A DNA stretch of 64,000 bases, from positions 53,932,909 to 53,996,908 of the forward strand of contig OZ038500.1 of NCBI GenBank assembly GCA_964036315.1, read 5' to 3'. The position numbers were made by a program, and so were the translations under genes. This DNA is from Acanthosepion esculentum. Its lineage: Eukaryota > Mollusca > Cephalopoda > Sepiida > Sepiidae. The stretch's first letter is position 1, and the number at the start of each line of letters is the position of its first letter. The notes below the pieces were generated by a model, which was not told where the DNA came from, ran no database searches, and saw nothing but the letters and a program-made list of their open reading frames with translations. This document shows, in pieces, positions 19,431 to 30,223 of this stretch.

Positions 19431-19560
19431 CAGTTTTGTGATGTCAACGAATACTCGTTGCCACTTTTGTGATGTCAACAAACACTTGTTGCCATTTTGT
19501 GATGTCAACGAACACGGGTTGCCATTTTTGTGATGTCAACGAATACTCGTCGTCCCCATC
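19431..19560. repeat. 31-bp minisatellite, 4 copies
   Basis: Units of 'ttttgtgatgtcaacgaata' plus 'ctcgttgcca' start at 19438, 19469, 19499 and 19530. Confidence 0.9.
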
Positions 19561-19929
19561 GTAATGTTCGTTGTAGTAGAGACATTGTAATCGCAGATAC
19601 AACTATAGTGACGCCGTTGAACAATACTGATGTCAGACGCTTTCGAATAACACTCGCACTAATAGTATTCGCTCGAATAGTAACCCGTGTAGTGACCCGA
19701 ACAGAGTAGGAATAACGATCAATTAGTCACATGCTACCGCCCATATATGCGTTTCCTCTTTGGTCACGTGGTCTACTTAATTCAATAATGGGATCGCCTG
19801 TGTTTGCTCACTGGCGATCTATGTTCAAACTCAAGTGTCGGTAGCGACACTTTATTCCTGCATAACAGTCAGGGAGGCAACTGCTTCATAATATCGGCCT
19901 AGTGAGACGATGCCAACGCGAGAAACCGT
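19561..19929. other. No recognised feature
   Basis: Apparently unique. A reverse 62-residue ORF (19852-20040) overlaps the start of repeat F and has no domain. Confidence 0.45.
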
Positions 19930-20460
19930 TGGGAAGACCTGAAGACCACACCAAGGATTCGCCTTATGAGTCAAATTGGGTAGACAGAACTGTTTGGAAA
20001 CCGTCAATGGTTGTACTAACACAAAGTCACAAGTCATCATGATCGAGAGTGTGAGTGGGCTGGCCTAGTTCAAACGGTTTATCACACTATATTATGCACT
20101 CTCTCCCAGTAACTAAGGTCCATTCAGTAAAGTTGTAATATAAGCCACAGGTTAGCTCTGTAGGCATGGTGAAACACAAATTTAACTGAGCAGCCGTCTG
20201 CAACGGATTAGCTACCCACCCTAGCAGACAGGTATACACCGATACGAGCGGTCATGCATACATACTATGATGTAAATATAAGACTTTTAGTTTAGAGTAC
20301 CTTCGCACTTAGTGATATGGACTGGTGTACATTAACAATAAAGTTTCAAGCTTGTCTCGCTACGTCAGTTATGATTGAGTAGTGAGTTCGATCCTCACTA
20401 GGTACCACATACTTTCGGCCACAACTAAGCTATCATTATAGGTGCTTCAATGGGCTACAG
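19930..20460 (+). mobile_element. Repeat F joined to SINE-1
   Basis: 'gcaaattgggtagacag'-like start, 'ggaaaccgtcaatggttgta', 'cacaagtcatcatgatcgag' and 'gatatggactggtgtacatt' match 58100-58400 and 14780-15100. SINE-1 sequence begins at 20340 ('caagcttgtctcgctacgtc'; B box 'gagttcgatcctcactaggt'). Confidence 0.75.
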
Positions 20461-20893
20461 TCAGTGCCGGATTTACGTATGGGCTGCAGCCCAAAGGCCC
20501 CCAAATTAGAGGGCTCTTGGGCCCCTGATAAAAGTAAAAAAATAGATATAAGAACAAATCAGATTTGCTTATTTTCAGATTTAATGGGGCTCTTTTGAGC
20601 TAATTTGAAACTGTTTCGAGTTCCGGGGCACTTCTAGTTGGAGTGGATCATTTAAATTCGATGGGGCCCCTTGATAAAATTCAGATAAAAATATCTTGAA
20701 GCTGCTAATGAAATAAATTGGGTGAGTTTCAAAATCATTAAAAATTTTAGTTGAAGTGTTTCATGTTTGACACCAAAAAACATCAACTAAAAATATATCT
20801 TTTTTAGAGACACGTAGGGTGGGGGCAAACATAGGTAATGAGAGATCCTTAAATTCTGTTAGCCCAGGGGTGCTGTTAAGGCCTATATCCGGT
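20461..20893. mobile_element. hAT-like non-autonomous element
   Basis: The left terminus 'cagtgccggatttacgtatg' is a common hAT-style end. The right end read in reverse is 'caagaccggatataggcctt', an imperfect inverted repeat. The interior has no transposase. A clear 8-bp duplication is not visible, although 'gctacagt' left and 'gttacagt' shortly beyond the right end are similar. Confidence 0.6.
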
Positions 20894-21284
20894 CTTGGAT
20901 TTTGTTACAGTTTTTTTTTTTTAATCTGACGTGCCCTTGTACTGAAAGTACTTGTAGCCATATAGTGAGACGTGCCTTATTTAGACGTGGTTACCTTTCT
21001 GGCAATTTTGGCTGGCGTACACTAACATTATGGTATATTTATAGCGATAACACTTGTTTGTAATTATAATGTTTTAGACTGGCGTCCCTGAGCACTGACG
21101 TTGTGTTAGCCTGACTTGTTGGCGTACATAAAAATATACGACTTCTTTAAAGTAATTTTCTTCCAGATTTATAAATGGTGACAAAAATTGAATAACTGTC
21201 AATCGGATAATACAGTAAAATGATTCAATTTGCTATGTCACGTTATATTATTTTCATTGTGAGTACTCAAAAGTAGTTGTTTTT
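20894..21284. other. No recognised feature
   Basis: AT-rich. 'ggctggcgtacactaacatt' near 21010 faintly recalls the repeat F end. Confidence 0.4.
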
Positions 21285-22120
21285 TGAAGAGTCTTCTGGG
21301 TGAATTTTCAGTCACTTTCAGACCGTGGCTTCCCTGTGTCTTTTCTATGAACATTTTTATAGCAACGATTCTAATGAATTTTTTTCTTCCTTGGTACGTC
21401 GACCGCATGAATTTAAGCGTACTACTAGATTGTCAATTAAGTATTATTGTTTTACTGTTTAAATCGCCAGATATAACCATAAGTTCTATTCTAATAGTTT
21501 CTTTCCTCGCATTTATAACTCTTCTGGCTTCTTGCACCTACGATCTTCAAAAATTTGATCAATGCAATGTCAATCGGCATCTTCTGGCTTGGTTTGGTTT
21601 ATTTTGTTTTACGGCATATCAACCTCAATGGGTTATTTAATGCTGACAAGATATTTAGGATATGTTCGTATGAACAGAATATGTATTCTTTGTAAGAAAT
21701 CAGTTTGTAGATCAAGTTTTATTGAGGTATTTTTGCAAAGAAAGGTTTTGTCGAGATTCAAATCTGTACGTTTTCAAAAATGTATTGCTGGTAATTTTAC
21801 TATAAAAATGTGTTTTTATACTTTCATAGTGTTTTGACCCCAGTTTGGGGGTTAACAGTTTACTCATAACTGGGACCCTTATCGATGCTACCACCCCGGG
21901 TCAGGGTGAACCTAGGAACAACAGTAATTAAGAAGTGGTTTCACATTCCACAAAACCTCCCGATCAGAGGCCGGAAGTAGTTTTCGTCATACCCAGGAAG
22001 GGCCATATTCTGTCTTCATAATTTCTCCTGACTCTTCATTAAAGTATTTCTCATTGTTTTACATTCTCCGTCACCGCTTTGCGTCTTAGTGGCTTTATCG
22101 CCTTGCTTGGGGTGAAATTA
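21285..22120 (+). mobile_element. LINE-A 3' end split by a SINE-3 insertion
   Basis: The 5' portion 21285-21591 encodes 'VASLCLFYEHFYSNDSNEFF'-like sequence in broken frames and the block ending 'ttcaaaaatttgatcaatgc'. The 3' portion 21998-22120 holds the 3' UTR 'cgtcttagtggctttatcgc' and an AAAAG-rich tail. SINE-3 lies between them. Confidence 0.8.
21592..21997 (-). mobile_element. SINE-3, reverse, nested in LINE-A
   Basis: Read in reverse, the head is at 22000-21845 ('ccggcctctgatcgggaggt', 'ttcacctagg...' with 'ctaccaccccgggtcagggt' forward). The tail lies at 21600-21650 ('gcattaaataacccattgag'), with a (CAAA)-type end. Similar 'catcttctg' / 'catattctg' flanks look like the target duplication. 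Confidence 0.75.
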
Positions 22121-22179
22121 TTAAAAAAGAAAAGAAAAAAGTAATAATTAGAATTCGAAGTTTTTTTAAAAAAGCAAAA

Positions 22180-24935
22180 AAAGCTTTATGTCACTCATTT
22201 CTTCATGATTTCTCCTTTGTCGAAAAGATTCCAGCATTCACATACACGACCTAGGTGTTTACATCCAGGATAATCTTTCGATAGCTAGGGAATTGTCTCT
22301 AGAATCCCCAGGTTACTCCTTCATCTACTTCCGTTTTTCGCTAGTAAACATTGTTAGCTATCCTTTTTTTCTTTATCGCCCCCACTTCTTCCTAGGACTA
22401 CAGTTTATTAGACATAATTACTGACAGTATAGAAAAAGCACTTTGCCTCTACCTATCTGTGAACATCTTTACCTTCGGGGACTTTAATGCTTACCACAAC
22501 ACGTGGTTTAAACATTCTAAAGGGACTGATGTTGCCGGTGTTCAAACCATTAAATTTTTCCATTGCCTAACCCCTTACTCAAATCGTGGACTTCCTTAGT
22601 TGTTTCCCTAGCAAAACCGAGCAACATGTTTCTTTTCGTGATTTATTTCTTACTTCCTCTCCTCGCTCTTGCCGAGCTTCGAAACATTGGCCTCTTGATA
22701 ATTCTGACCACCCTGTGATTCATATTTCGTTCTAATCCTTTACTAAACAGGAATCCCATATCCACCAGACCTCTTTTCGTTACCAGCATGCTGATTGGGA
22801 CTCACTCCGTGATTTTCTCCGTGACGCCCGTTGGACTGACATCTTTAAACTCCCAACTGAAAATTGCGCTACTGATGTTTCTTCTTGGGTAAAAGCCGGC
22901 ATGAACGCTTTCATCCCTTCTCGGAAATACCAGGTAAAACCACAATCCTCTCCATGGTTCATACCAGCATTCTCGGCCGCACACAGGAACTATATGTTCG
23001 GCTATACCAGCGTGACGATTAGGTGCTTATTCGTTGCTGCTCGCAATAAATGTAAGCGAGTCATTGAAGGAGCAAAGACCCTGTTAGCCGAGAGAATGAT
23101 GCGCCGCATAGCCTCTAACAACTTTGGCTCTCGCTATTACTGGCGGCTCTGTAATAGGGCATCGAATAAGTGTAAGGACTATATTCCCTCCCTCTGCAAT
23201 CTATATAAGGTGTTATCTTCTGCTGATAAAGCTGAATGCTTTGCCCGTAAATTCTCCTCAAACTCTACTCTTGACTCATCCGGAATATCTCTGCCTAACT
23301 TCTCTCCTAGAACTGAGTCTCCGTTGAGTGATATGCATATAACTCCTCCTATGGTTTCTGCTATCATCTCTAACCTAGATCCCTACAAAGCATGTGGACC
23401 CGATAGTATCCATGTAATAGTCATTAAGAAGTGTGCTTCCGAGCTGGCTCCTGTTCTCTCTAAATACATAACTCGCTGCCTCTTGCTTTCCTTCCTATTG
23501 AAAATCATCATCTGTTGTTCCAGTTTTTAAGGACTCTAGCGAGCCGCCCGAACCTTCCAACATCAACCTTTTACCAACTTTGGGGAATTTCCTTGAGACC
23601 CTAATCAATGCTGAATTGGTTCATCATCTTTAATCGCAGGGACTTTTCTCAGACAAGCAATACGGCTTTCGTTTCACCAGGTCAACTGCTGATATACTGA
23701 CGATATTTGTGGAAAGGGTTCATCATGCTCTAGATAAAAGCGGTGAAGTCCGGGCTTTTGCATTTGTCATCTCAAAAGCCTTTGACAGGGCCTAGCATTC
23801 AGGTTTTCTCTACAAGCTGAAAAGTTACGGTATCTTCCGGACACTTTTTAAAACTGATCCAATCTTCCCTATCAAATCGTGAAATGAGAGTTATCCTGAA
23901 CGGCCATTCATCTAGATCATTTCGTACTAACGCAGGTGTCCCTCATGGCTCCATTCTTGGTCCTACTCTATTTTTAATTTTTTGACCTTCCTGATGACAT
24001 CAGCTCTCAGCTTGGTATCTACGCCGGCAAAACAATTTACTCCTACCTCAATAGTAAGCTTATCAGTCTAACAAGATCAAAATGACAGCCGATGTCCAAA
24101 ACAACCTCAAGTCCGTAGTTAACTGGGGTAAAAGAGGGCTTGTTAATTTTAACGCCTTCAAAACTAAACTTCCGATTAATCATTTGAGAGAACCCTTGCT
24201 GCCTTCCATCAGCATGGCTGATGCTATTCTCCAGGTAAGTGACTCTCGCGCCTTTTCGGGCTCACGTTCTCTGCTGGTATGACGTGGAAAGACTATATTG
24301 AATCCATTGCTAGGTCAGCTGCTAAGAAAGTCGGTTCACTATGTCAGGCGGGATAATTCTTCTCTCCAAAACCTATCTTACATATCTATAAGTCTACCAT
24401 TCGTCTATGCTTAAAATATTTCTGCCACATATGGTCCGATGCCCCTGTTATTTACCTTGAGCCCTTGATAAGATCCAAAGATGAATCTGCAATATTATTG
24501 GTCCTGATCTGGCAGCTCAGCCCCAGGCACTTTCTCACCGCCGTAAGGTTGCCGGTATATGTCTTTTCTATAAATACTTTCATGGTAATTATTCGAATGA
24601 GCTCTAGACTGGAGTCGAGATCTCATCAGTTTGCAGTTGAGCTGACTAGATATACCCGTAAATTCTATGCTAACAATTTCTTCTCTCGTACTTCTCGCTT
24701 GTGGAACTCCCTTCCGGCTCCATGCTTTCCAACCAACTTTAATCTGCAAAAATTTAAATGCAATGCCAATCGCTATCTACTGTCCACCTGATTACACACT
24801 TCTCTTTCTTTCTGCTCCTCATTAATATTTCAATTCCTAATTCTTTCAGGCCCTGTAACCCCTTGTGTTTTAGTGGCATTACTGCCTTACTTGGGGTGAT
24901 TCAAATTAAAAGAAAAAAAAGAAAAGAAAAAAGTT
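22180..24935 (+). mobile_element. LINE-A, longest copy: endonuclease to 3' end
   Basis: An APE-type endonuclease segment is visible by its 'GDFNAYHNTWF' (22477-22510) and 'SDHPVIHISF' (about 22704-22733) motifs. A 209-residue open stretch (22901-23530) covers the linker to early RT, 'ISNLDPYKACGPDSIHV'. RT motif A is 'FVISKAFDRA' (23763-23792), motif B 'GVPHGSILGPTLFLIF' (about 23937-23984) and motif C 'IYAGKTIYSYL' (about 24017-24049). The C-terminus 'RTSRLWNSLPAPCFPTNFNL' then 'QKFKCNANRYLLST' ends at 24791. A 3' UTR and an AAAAG-rich tail (24906-24935) follow. Frameshifts and stops abound. Confidence 0.92.
22901..23530 (+). pseudogene. Open segment of LINE-A ORF2 (endonuclease-RT linker)
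   Basis: This is the longest open frame of the best LINE-A copy, 209 codons. It begins 'MNAFIPSRKYQVKPQSSPWF', which is internal to the ORF, not a true start. It includes 'KCKRVIEGAKTLLAERMMRR' and the early RT 'KACGPDSI' block. It ends when the frame shifts after 'KYITRCLLLSFLLK'. Upstream endonuclease and downstream RT motifs continue in other frames. Confidence 0.8.
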
Positions 24936-24939
24936 ACTA

Positions 24940-25112
24940 GCTGTTTACTCTTATTTCTTTTGCCTTCAGTATTTCCTGTGAGTATTATATACACCAGGCC
25001 TTCTTTCCTCATTTTGTGTCTCAGAAATTTCAGCCATCTCTTTTCGATTGTAAATATATATTTCCTTGTAGGTACCATTTTCCTTAAATCGTCCTCATTG
25101 TCACCATGTTTA
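24940..25112 (-). mobile_element. LINE-B fragment
   Basis: The reverse strand encodes 'RKYIFTIEKRWLKFLRHKMR', 'KEGLVYIILTGNTEGKRNKS' and 'KQLV', the LINE-B segment equivalent to 4520-4640. It abuts the LINE-A tail and a (TAA)n run. Confidence 0.8.
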
Positions 25113-25149
<37 letters not shown>

Positions 25150-25150
25150 T
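25113..25150. repeat. (TAA)n microsatellite
   Basis: About 12 units of AAT/TAA. Confidence 0.95.
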
Positions 25151-25154
25151 AAAA

Positions 25155-25410
25155 GCTTTCAAAAAAAGGAAACTGCCAACTGATTGATATGAGTTGCCCA
25201 AATAACTGTCAAATCGAAGTTACAGAAATGTGGAAACTCAAAATTACAAATATCCCTGTTGTGATCGGGGTATTGGGTATGACAAAGAAAGGTACCGAAA
25301 ATGATGTGAGTAAAATTCCTGGATACATTAGCATCTCAGTTTGTGCAAAACTACACATATCGGTAAAACAATCTCCATCTAAACGAAACCTCCCAAATCT
25401 GCATAGATAA
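25155..25410 (+). mobile_element. R2/NeSL-like LINE C-terminal fragment (tentative)
   Basis: The forward frame reads 'KRKLPTDMSCPNNCQIEVTE', 'MWKLKITNIPVVIGVLGMTK' and 'KGTENDVSKIPGYISIS'. The 'MW..K..xIPVVIGxLGMxKKGT' pattern is what I recall from LINE ORF C-termini in invertebrates; the assignment needs a search. The preceding RT is absent. (TAA)n runs bracket the fragment. Confidence 0.5.
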
Positions 25411-25499
25411 CTCACCTACAGTGCCACTTTTACTCACAGACACCGGGGGTGTCTTGGTAATTAGGCAATTGAAATTACTCTTTAGTAAGATGATACCTC

Positions 25500-25550
<51 letters not shown>
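25500..25550. repeat. (TAA)n microsatellite
   Basis: About 17 units. Confidence 0.97.
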
Positions 25551-25739
25551 TTTTCTGCGTTTTATATTCGACAAAGCGAACGACTTGTTTGTCCATGCCT
25601 AAAGTGCCAATTTATACCTAATAATGCAATCGCTAATTTTGCACGAACAAGTCTGATCTTTTGGGCTAAGTTAAATTTGACACTAGACTAAATTAAAAAG
25701 GGTCTACAATCAAGCTTAATCAATATTATTTTTGCCCTC

Positions 25740-25895
25740 TAGTAACCTTATGGCCTTTTACCATACCTACTTGTTTTTGTTCTGCCGTTAGTCAAACTCG
25801 TTAATTAGGTTATCGGTATTTTACAAAATTCTTTTACCTGCAGTATATCCTGTGAGTGTTAAATTTTCCAAGCCCTATTTCTTCATTAAGTGGAT
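25740..25895 (-). mobile_element. LINE-B fragment, diverged
   Basis: 'atatcctgtgagtgttaaat' and 'tttccaagccctatttcttc' are the reverse complement of the LINE-B 'EGLENLILxGQIxG' segment. Confidence 0.55.
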
Positions 25896-26394
25896 AACAG
25901 GTTGAATTTGGTGCAAATATAAAAATTTAGAAGATTATTTAATGCCAGGCTTTTGTAGAGATTGGTACGGATACTTCTCATGAAATTTCATATTCGCTCG
26001 CAGTTGTTTCATAACTGCACTAGCCATCTCTTATACACAACATATGTCCGTACAGTAACTGACTATTTAATATTAACGAGAATATAGCCTACTTAGGACA
26101 AATACTCCTCTTGGGATCAAACGATTTTTTTTCAATTTCCCTTCTATTTTTTAAAACAATCTGGAGTTTAATGTCGGGATCTCCAACAGCTGCTACATCT
26201 CGTTCTCCTTGTCCACGGTTTGAAATCTATTTTTCAACGATTTTAGCTTTTAGAAAAGACTAAAGTCAAAAGTGGGAGCAAAATTTGGACTGAATGGGAG
26301 CGGACTGTTGTTTTTCAAAAAATAAAATTGTAGTATCGTATGCAAATTGGGAAAGCCAGCCACTCTACTATTTTCCCCAAAACGTCAATTCCCT
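25896..26394. other. No recognised feature
   Basis: Apparently unique AT-rich DNA. Confidence 0.45.
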
Positions 26395-26770
26395 AGTCCT
26401 GGGTATGACGATAAACTACATTCGGCAGCAAGGACTATGATTGGGAGATTGGAGGTTTTGAGGAGCTTGGAACCACTTCTTAATTGCGGTTGTTCCCAGC
26501 TCCACCGTGACTCAGGGCAGTAGCACCTGTTAGGGTCCCAGCTATGGGTAAATAGTGAATCCCTAAACAAAACCAAAACCATAGGAAAGTATAAAAATAT
26601 CAGCAATACCATTTTATATATATATTTAAAAAAAATACCAGAATACCCACTTAACGTAGAATTACCGACAATACATCTTCTGTAGTTGAAGACATACAAT
26701 TGCATTCAAAATATTTAGATTTTGGCATTAAATAAGCCATAGAGATTGATATGCCGCTAAACAAAATCAC
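26395..26770 (+). mobile_element. SINE-3, most complete copy
   Basis: The head 'ggtatgacgataaactacat' is followed by 'ttgaggagcttggaaccact', 'gcacctgttagggtcccagc' and 'gctatgggtaaatagtgaat'. Alternating 'taccagcaatacc' units come next. The tail is 'catacaattgcattcaaaat', 'gcattaaataagccatagag' and 'gccgctaaacaaaatc'. I see no convincing A/B box, so the origin is unclear; length is about 375 bp. Confidence 0.75.
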
Positions 26771-26830
26771 CCACACGGTAAAATCCATTTTTCAAAACCG
26801 AGTAACATCCTTGGTAACGGTCACCAATTA

Positions 26831-27780
26831 ATGTAACGCCTTTCGTCACCGCCTACACCCGGTGGTGTAACTATATTTAATGGCCTGGTCCTCAGTATCT
26901 TAGGACGACGTTTTAACCACAGGGATAACTCTGCGCTGGTCAATGCTGACGCTCGTTCAAGCCAGATGTTGGTCACTGGCTGCTTCGATCCACACCAACT
27001 CTGCCCACGTTGTGTTCTTGATCTCAGTGCAGTGGAAGATTGAAGATCGTCGTAATCGCAGCGCTGGTTCAAGCCGAGCGAGTGCTACATTAAGGAATAA
27101 AAATATTTCCACGACGAAAAATAAAACGAAAGATTCATAGGATCAGTCTTCAGTTGGCTTATATAGCTCTTGGTACAACAAAAATTAACCCTTCCCGCAT
27201 CAATCTCTACAGTGACACTGAGCCTTGTCTAAACGTAATCATTTTCCAATTTATTTTCGTCACTGAAAATATATTTGTTTACTTAAATTCTCAACAAAGA
27301 GTGACGCTGTTTTCTATCTTTGTCTGGTCAACGTATTAGCGAAAACATAAACCAGATCAGTTGACTCTTATGACGGATCAATTTTCAGAATCCTAACCCT
27401 CGCAGCGGGTTCATTCTCTGTTTTCATTTCTCAATTCGTTCTCGCTAACGAAAATATAATTCCCATCTGCTTCTCTTTTCGCCAATGACATGTGTTTTTA
27501 TAATTTCCCAAGAAAGAGATAAACCCATTTCACAATTTGCTTTACTCGCATGCCAGATTTTCGATAGATAATAAAAACTAAACTCTTGGTGTATTGTTCC
27601 AATTCATAGGGGTGGGACAACCCAAATCATCCTTTCTTCACTTCCACATTTTCAGGGAAAATGTCTTCCATTCTCTCTTTCTGTCTTTATATCTTAAAGT
27701 TTATATTTCATTTTGGGCTTAACCCTTCTTTTGCTTAGAATTAATATTTAACCACCTCACAGCCTCAGTGTCACATAACA
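26831..27780 (-). mobile_element. Probable LTR (Gypsy-like), 950 bp
   Basis: Read in reverse, it starts 'tgttatgtgacactgaggct' and ends 'gacgaaaggcgttaca', the TG...CA boundaries of an LTR. Immediately beyond is 'ttaattggtgaccgttacc', resembling a primer-binding site. A TATA box 'gctatataagcc' lies at about 27159-27170 (reverse), consistent with a U3 promoter. Only about 60 bases of internal sequence follow before SINE-3. The 83-residue reverse ORF at 26821-27072 lies within R/U5 and is probably not coding. Confidence 0.55.
27159..27170 (-). promoter_or_regulatory. TATA box of the putative LTR
   Basis: Reverse-strand 'gctatataagcc', placed mid-LTR as expected at the U3/R border. A start would lie near 27130-27140. 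Confidence 0.45.
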
Positions 27781-27784
27781 ACCA

Positions 27785-29395
27785 AAATGAAAAAACTCTT
27801 TCATGACATTAATCCATATAGTATCCTACAATTTCTTAAATCAAACTGTATTCCAAAATATAACTTCAACAAAACTACAACATAAAACACACATATCACT
27901 GCCTCTAGTAATTATGTCCACAGAAACATGTATATGCACAAAAGCTGAGTATCATCTACCATGTATTCAATTGTGAAAGCAGAATAACAAAACCACAACA
28001 TAAAACACACATATCACTGCCTCTAGTAATTATGTCCACAGAAACATGTATATGCGCAAAAGCTGAGTATCATCTACCATGTATTCAATTGTGAAAGCAG
28101 AATAACAAAACCACAACATAAAACACACATATCACTGCCTCTAGTAATTATGTCCACAGAAACATGTATATGCACACAAGCTGAGTATCATCTACCATGT
28201 ATTCAATTGTGAAAGCAGAATAACAAAACCACAACATAAAACACACATATCACTGCCTCTAGTAATTATGTCCACAGAAACATGTATATGCACAAAAGCT
28301 GAGTATCATCTACCATGTATTCAATTGTGAAAGCAGAATAACAAAACCACAACATAAAACACACATATCACTGCCTCTAGTAATTATGTCCACAGAAACA
28401 TGTATATGCGCAAAAGCTGAGTATCATCTACCATGTATTCAATTGTGAAAGCAAAATAACAAAACCACAACATAAAACACACATATCACTGCCTCTAGTA
28501 ATTATGTCCACAGAAACATGTATATGCACAAAAGCTGAGTATCATCTACCATGTATTCAATTGTGAAAGCAGAATAACAAAACTACAACATAAAACACAC
28601 ATATCACTGCCTCTAGTAATTATGTCCACAGAAACATGTATATGCACAAAAGCTGAGTATCATCTACCATGTATTCAATTGTGAAAGCAGAATAACAAAA
28701 CCACAACATAAAACACACATATCACTGCCTCTAGTAATTATGTCCACAGAAACATGTATATGCACAAAAGCTGAGTATCATCTACCATGTATTCAATTGT
28801 GAAAGCAGAATAACAAAACTACAACATAAAACACACATATCACTGCCTCTAGTAATTATGTCCACAGGAACATGTATATGCACAAAAGCTAAGTATCATC
28901 TACCATGTATTCAATTGTGAAAGCAGAATAACAAAACCACAACATAAAACACACATATCACTGTCTCTAGTAATTATGTCCACAGAAACATGTATATGCA
29001 CAAAAGCTGAGTATCATCTACCATGTATTCAATTGTGAAAGCAGAATAACAAAACTACAACATAAAACACACATATCACTGCCTCTAGTAATTATGTCCA
29101 CAGAAACATGTATATGCACAAAAGCTGAGTATCATCTACCATGTATTCAATTGTGAAAGCAGAATAACAAAACTACAACATAAAACACACATATCACTGC
29201 CTCTAGTAATTATGTCCACACAAAGATGTAAATTCACAAAAGCTGGGTATCATTTACCATGTATTCAATTGTGAAAGCAGAAAAAAACATATTTTTATTA
29301 CTTCAATGCTTTGAAGAAAATTACATTTTGGTATTAAATGACCCATGAGGAGTTTATATACCGTTAAACAAATCAATGAATCAATGAATCACGTC
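27785..29395 (+). repeat. Repeat K locus with 12-copy 118-bp satellite
   Basis: The 5' part ('gtattccaaaatataacttc') and 3' part ('gcattaaatgaccc'-like, then 'aaacaaatcaatgaatcaat') match the single-unit copy at 5741-6090. Between them the module 'cctctagtaattatgtccac' ... 'gagtatcatctaccatgtat' ... 'caattgtgaaagcagaataa' repeats exactly every 118 bases. Unit starts run from 27901 to 29199 (12 units). Differences between units are few, mostly single bases, so the expansion is recent or homogenised. Confidence 0.95.
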
Positions 29396-29920
29396 AATTC
29401 CCAAGTATTAAACAAAAGAAAACTGTTGAGAGCCATGTCCGTCTATGGCATGAAGTGAGATGGCAATAAAGTAACCGACGAAGTTAGGTCTGGAGCTTTT
29501 TAAAATTTTGAACAATGATGGCAGGAACAAGAAGCGAAAGCTTCCTGATGGAAAATTTACATTCAATGCCGGTAGGGTGCTGATCTTAACTCAGTAACGG
29601 TCCATTATAAAATTAGTGGATTCTGTCCGATCGGTAATCGACCAGACATCGCTCCTTATCTTGGATAATATCGATCTTAAGCGACTCACCTCCAAAAGTA
29701 TTTTTATGCATATAGCAAGCAATATACAGCGGCCCGCGCAATAAAGACCAAAAAACGAAAATTTGATCAACTTCATGATTGATACTTCGAAATTTCTAAT
29801 TGGTGCCGGAGATCTGTGTTCGTGCCCATGGTAAAAACCAGTATTTCCAATATCGAATATTGATTTTTTTAGCAGAAGGAAAGATCGCTTGGAAAATCTT
29901 TCAGCAAACCTTCTTACCTG
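29396..29920. other. No recognised feature; 170-residue reverse ORF
   Basis: A reverse ORF (29591-30103) contains 'KLIKFSFFGLYCAGRCILLA', a possible membrane-like stretch. Its first 55 codons lie inside a SINE-4 copy. I do not recognise a protein family and think it spurious. Confidence 0.35.
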
Positions 29921-29924
29921 TCTA

Positions 29925-30222
29925 TATTTCTCAGATGAGGTATTATGTACACTATTTACATTATTCGGACTATTGTCCTCATCTTTGTCACCATATTCAT
30001 TACAACGTTTCAGCCGTTGTACGCTCCGGCCTTCTTTAAGTGGTTGGAATGTCCAGCTGAACCCTTTATTTTCGATCACTGGGGTAGATTGTTCTAGTTC
30101 CAAGTGCCATGTCTAATGGATGTCAGTTATGAATTATCTCCTGTTAATTCCCCTCTCCAAGTTCTCCACTGCCTTAACCAGGTATTGAACTCACAACTCT
30201 TTGTGCCATGTCTCCTTAAGGA
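29925..30222 (-). mobile_element. SINE-4, left arm of an inverted pair
   Basis: Forward sequence 'tgtcaccatattcattacaa', 'gttgtacgctccggccttct' and 'cactggggtagattgttcta' is SINE-4 in reverse. The tRNA-like head is at its right end, next to the opposing copy. Confidence 0.85.
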
Positions 30223-30223
30223 C

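Noticed and set aside
26880..26940. 'accacagggataact' resembles a conserved 28S rRNA segment
   Set aside because: Only about 15 bases match and flanking sequence does not. The region is better explained as part of an LTR.
27901..29290. CRISPR array (regular repeats)
   Set aside because: Units are contiguous 118-bp repeats without variable spacers, in eukaryotic DNA.
29591..30103. 170-codon reverse ORF, the longest open frame between repeats
   Set aside because: About 55 N-terminal codons come from a SINE-4 copy; the remainder has no recognisable motif.
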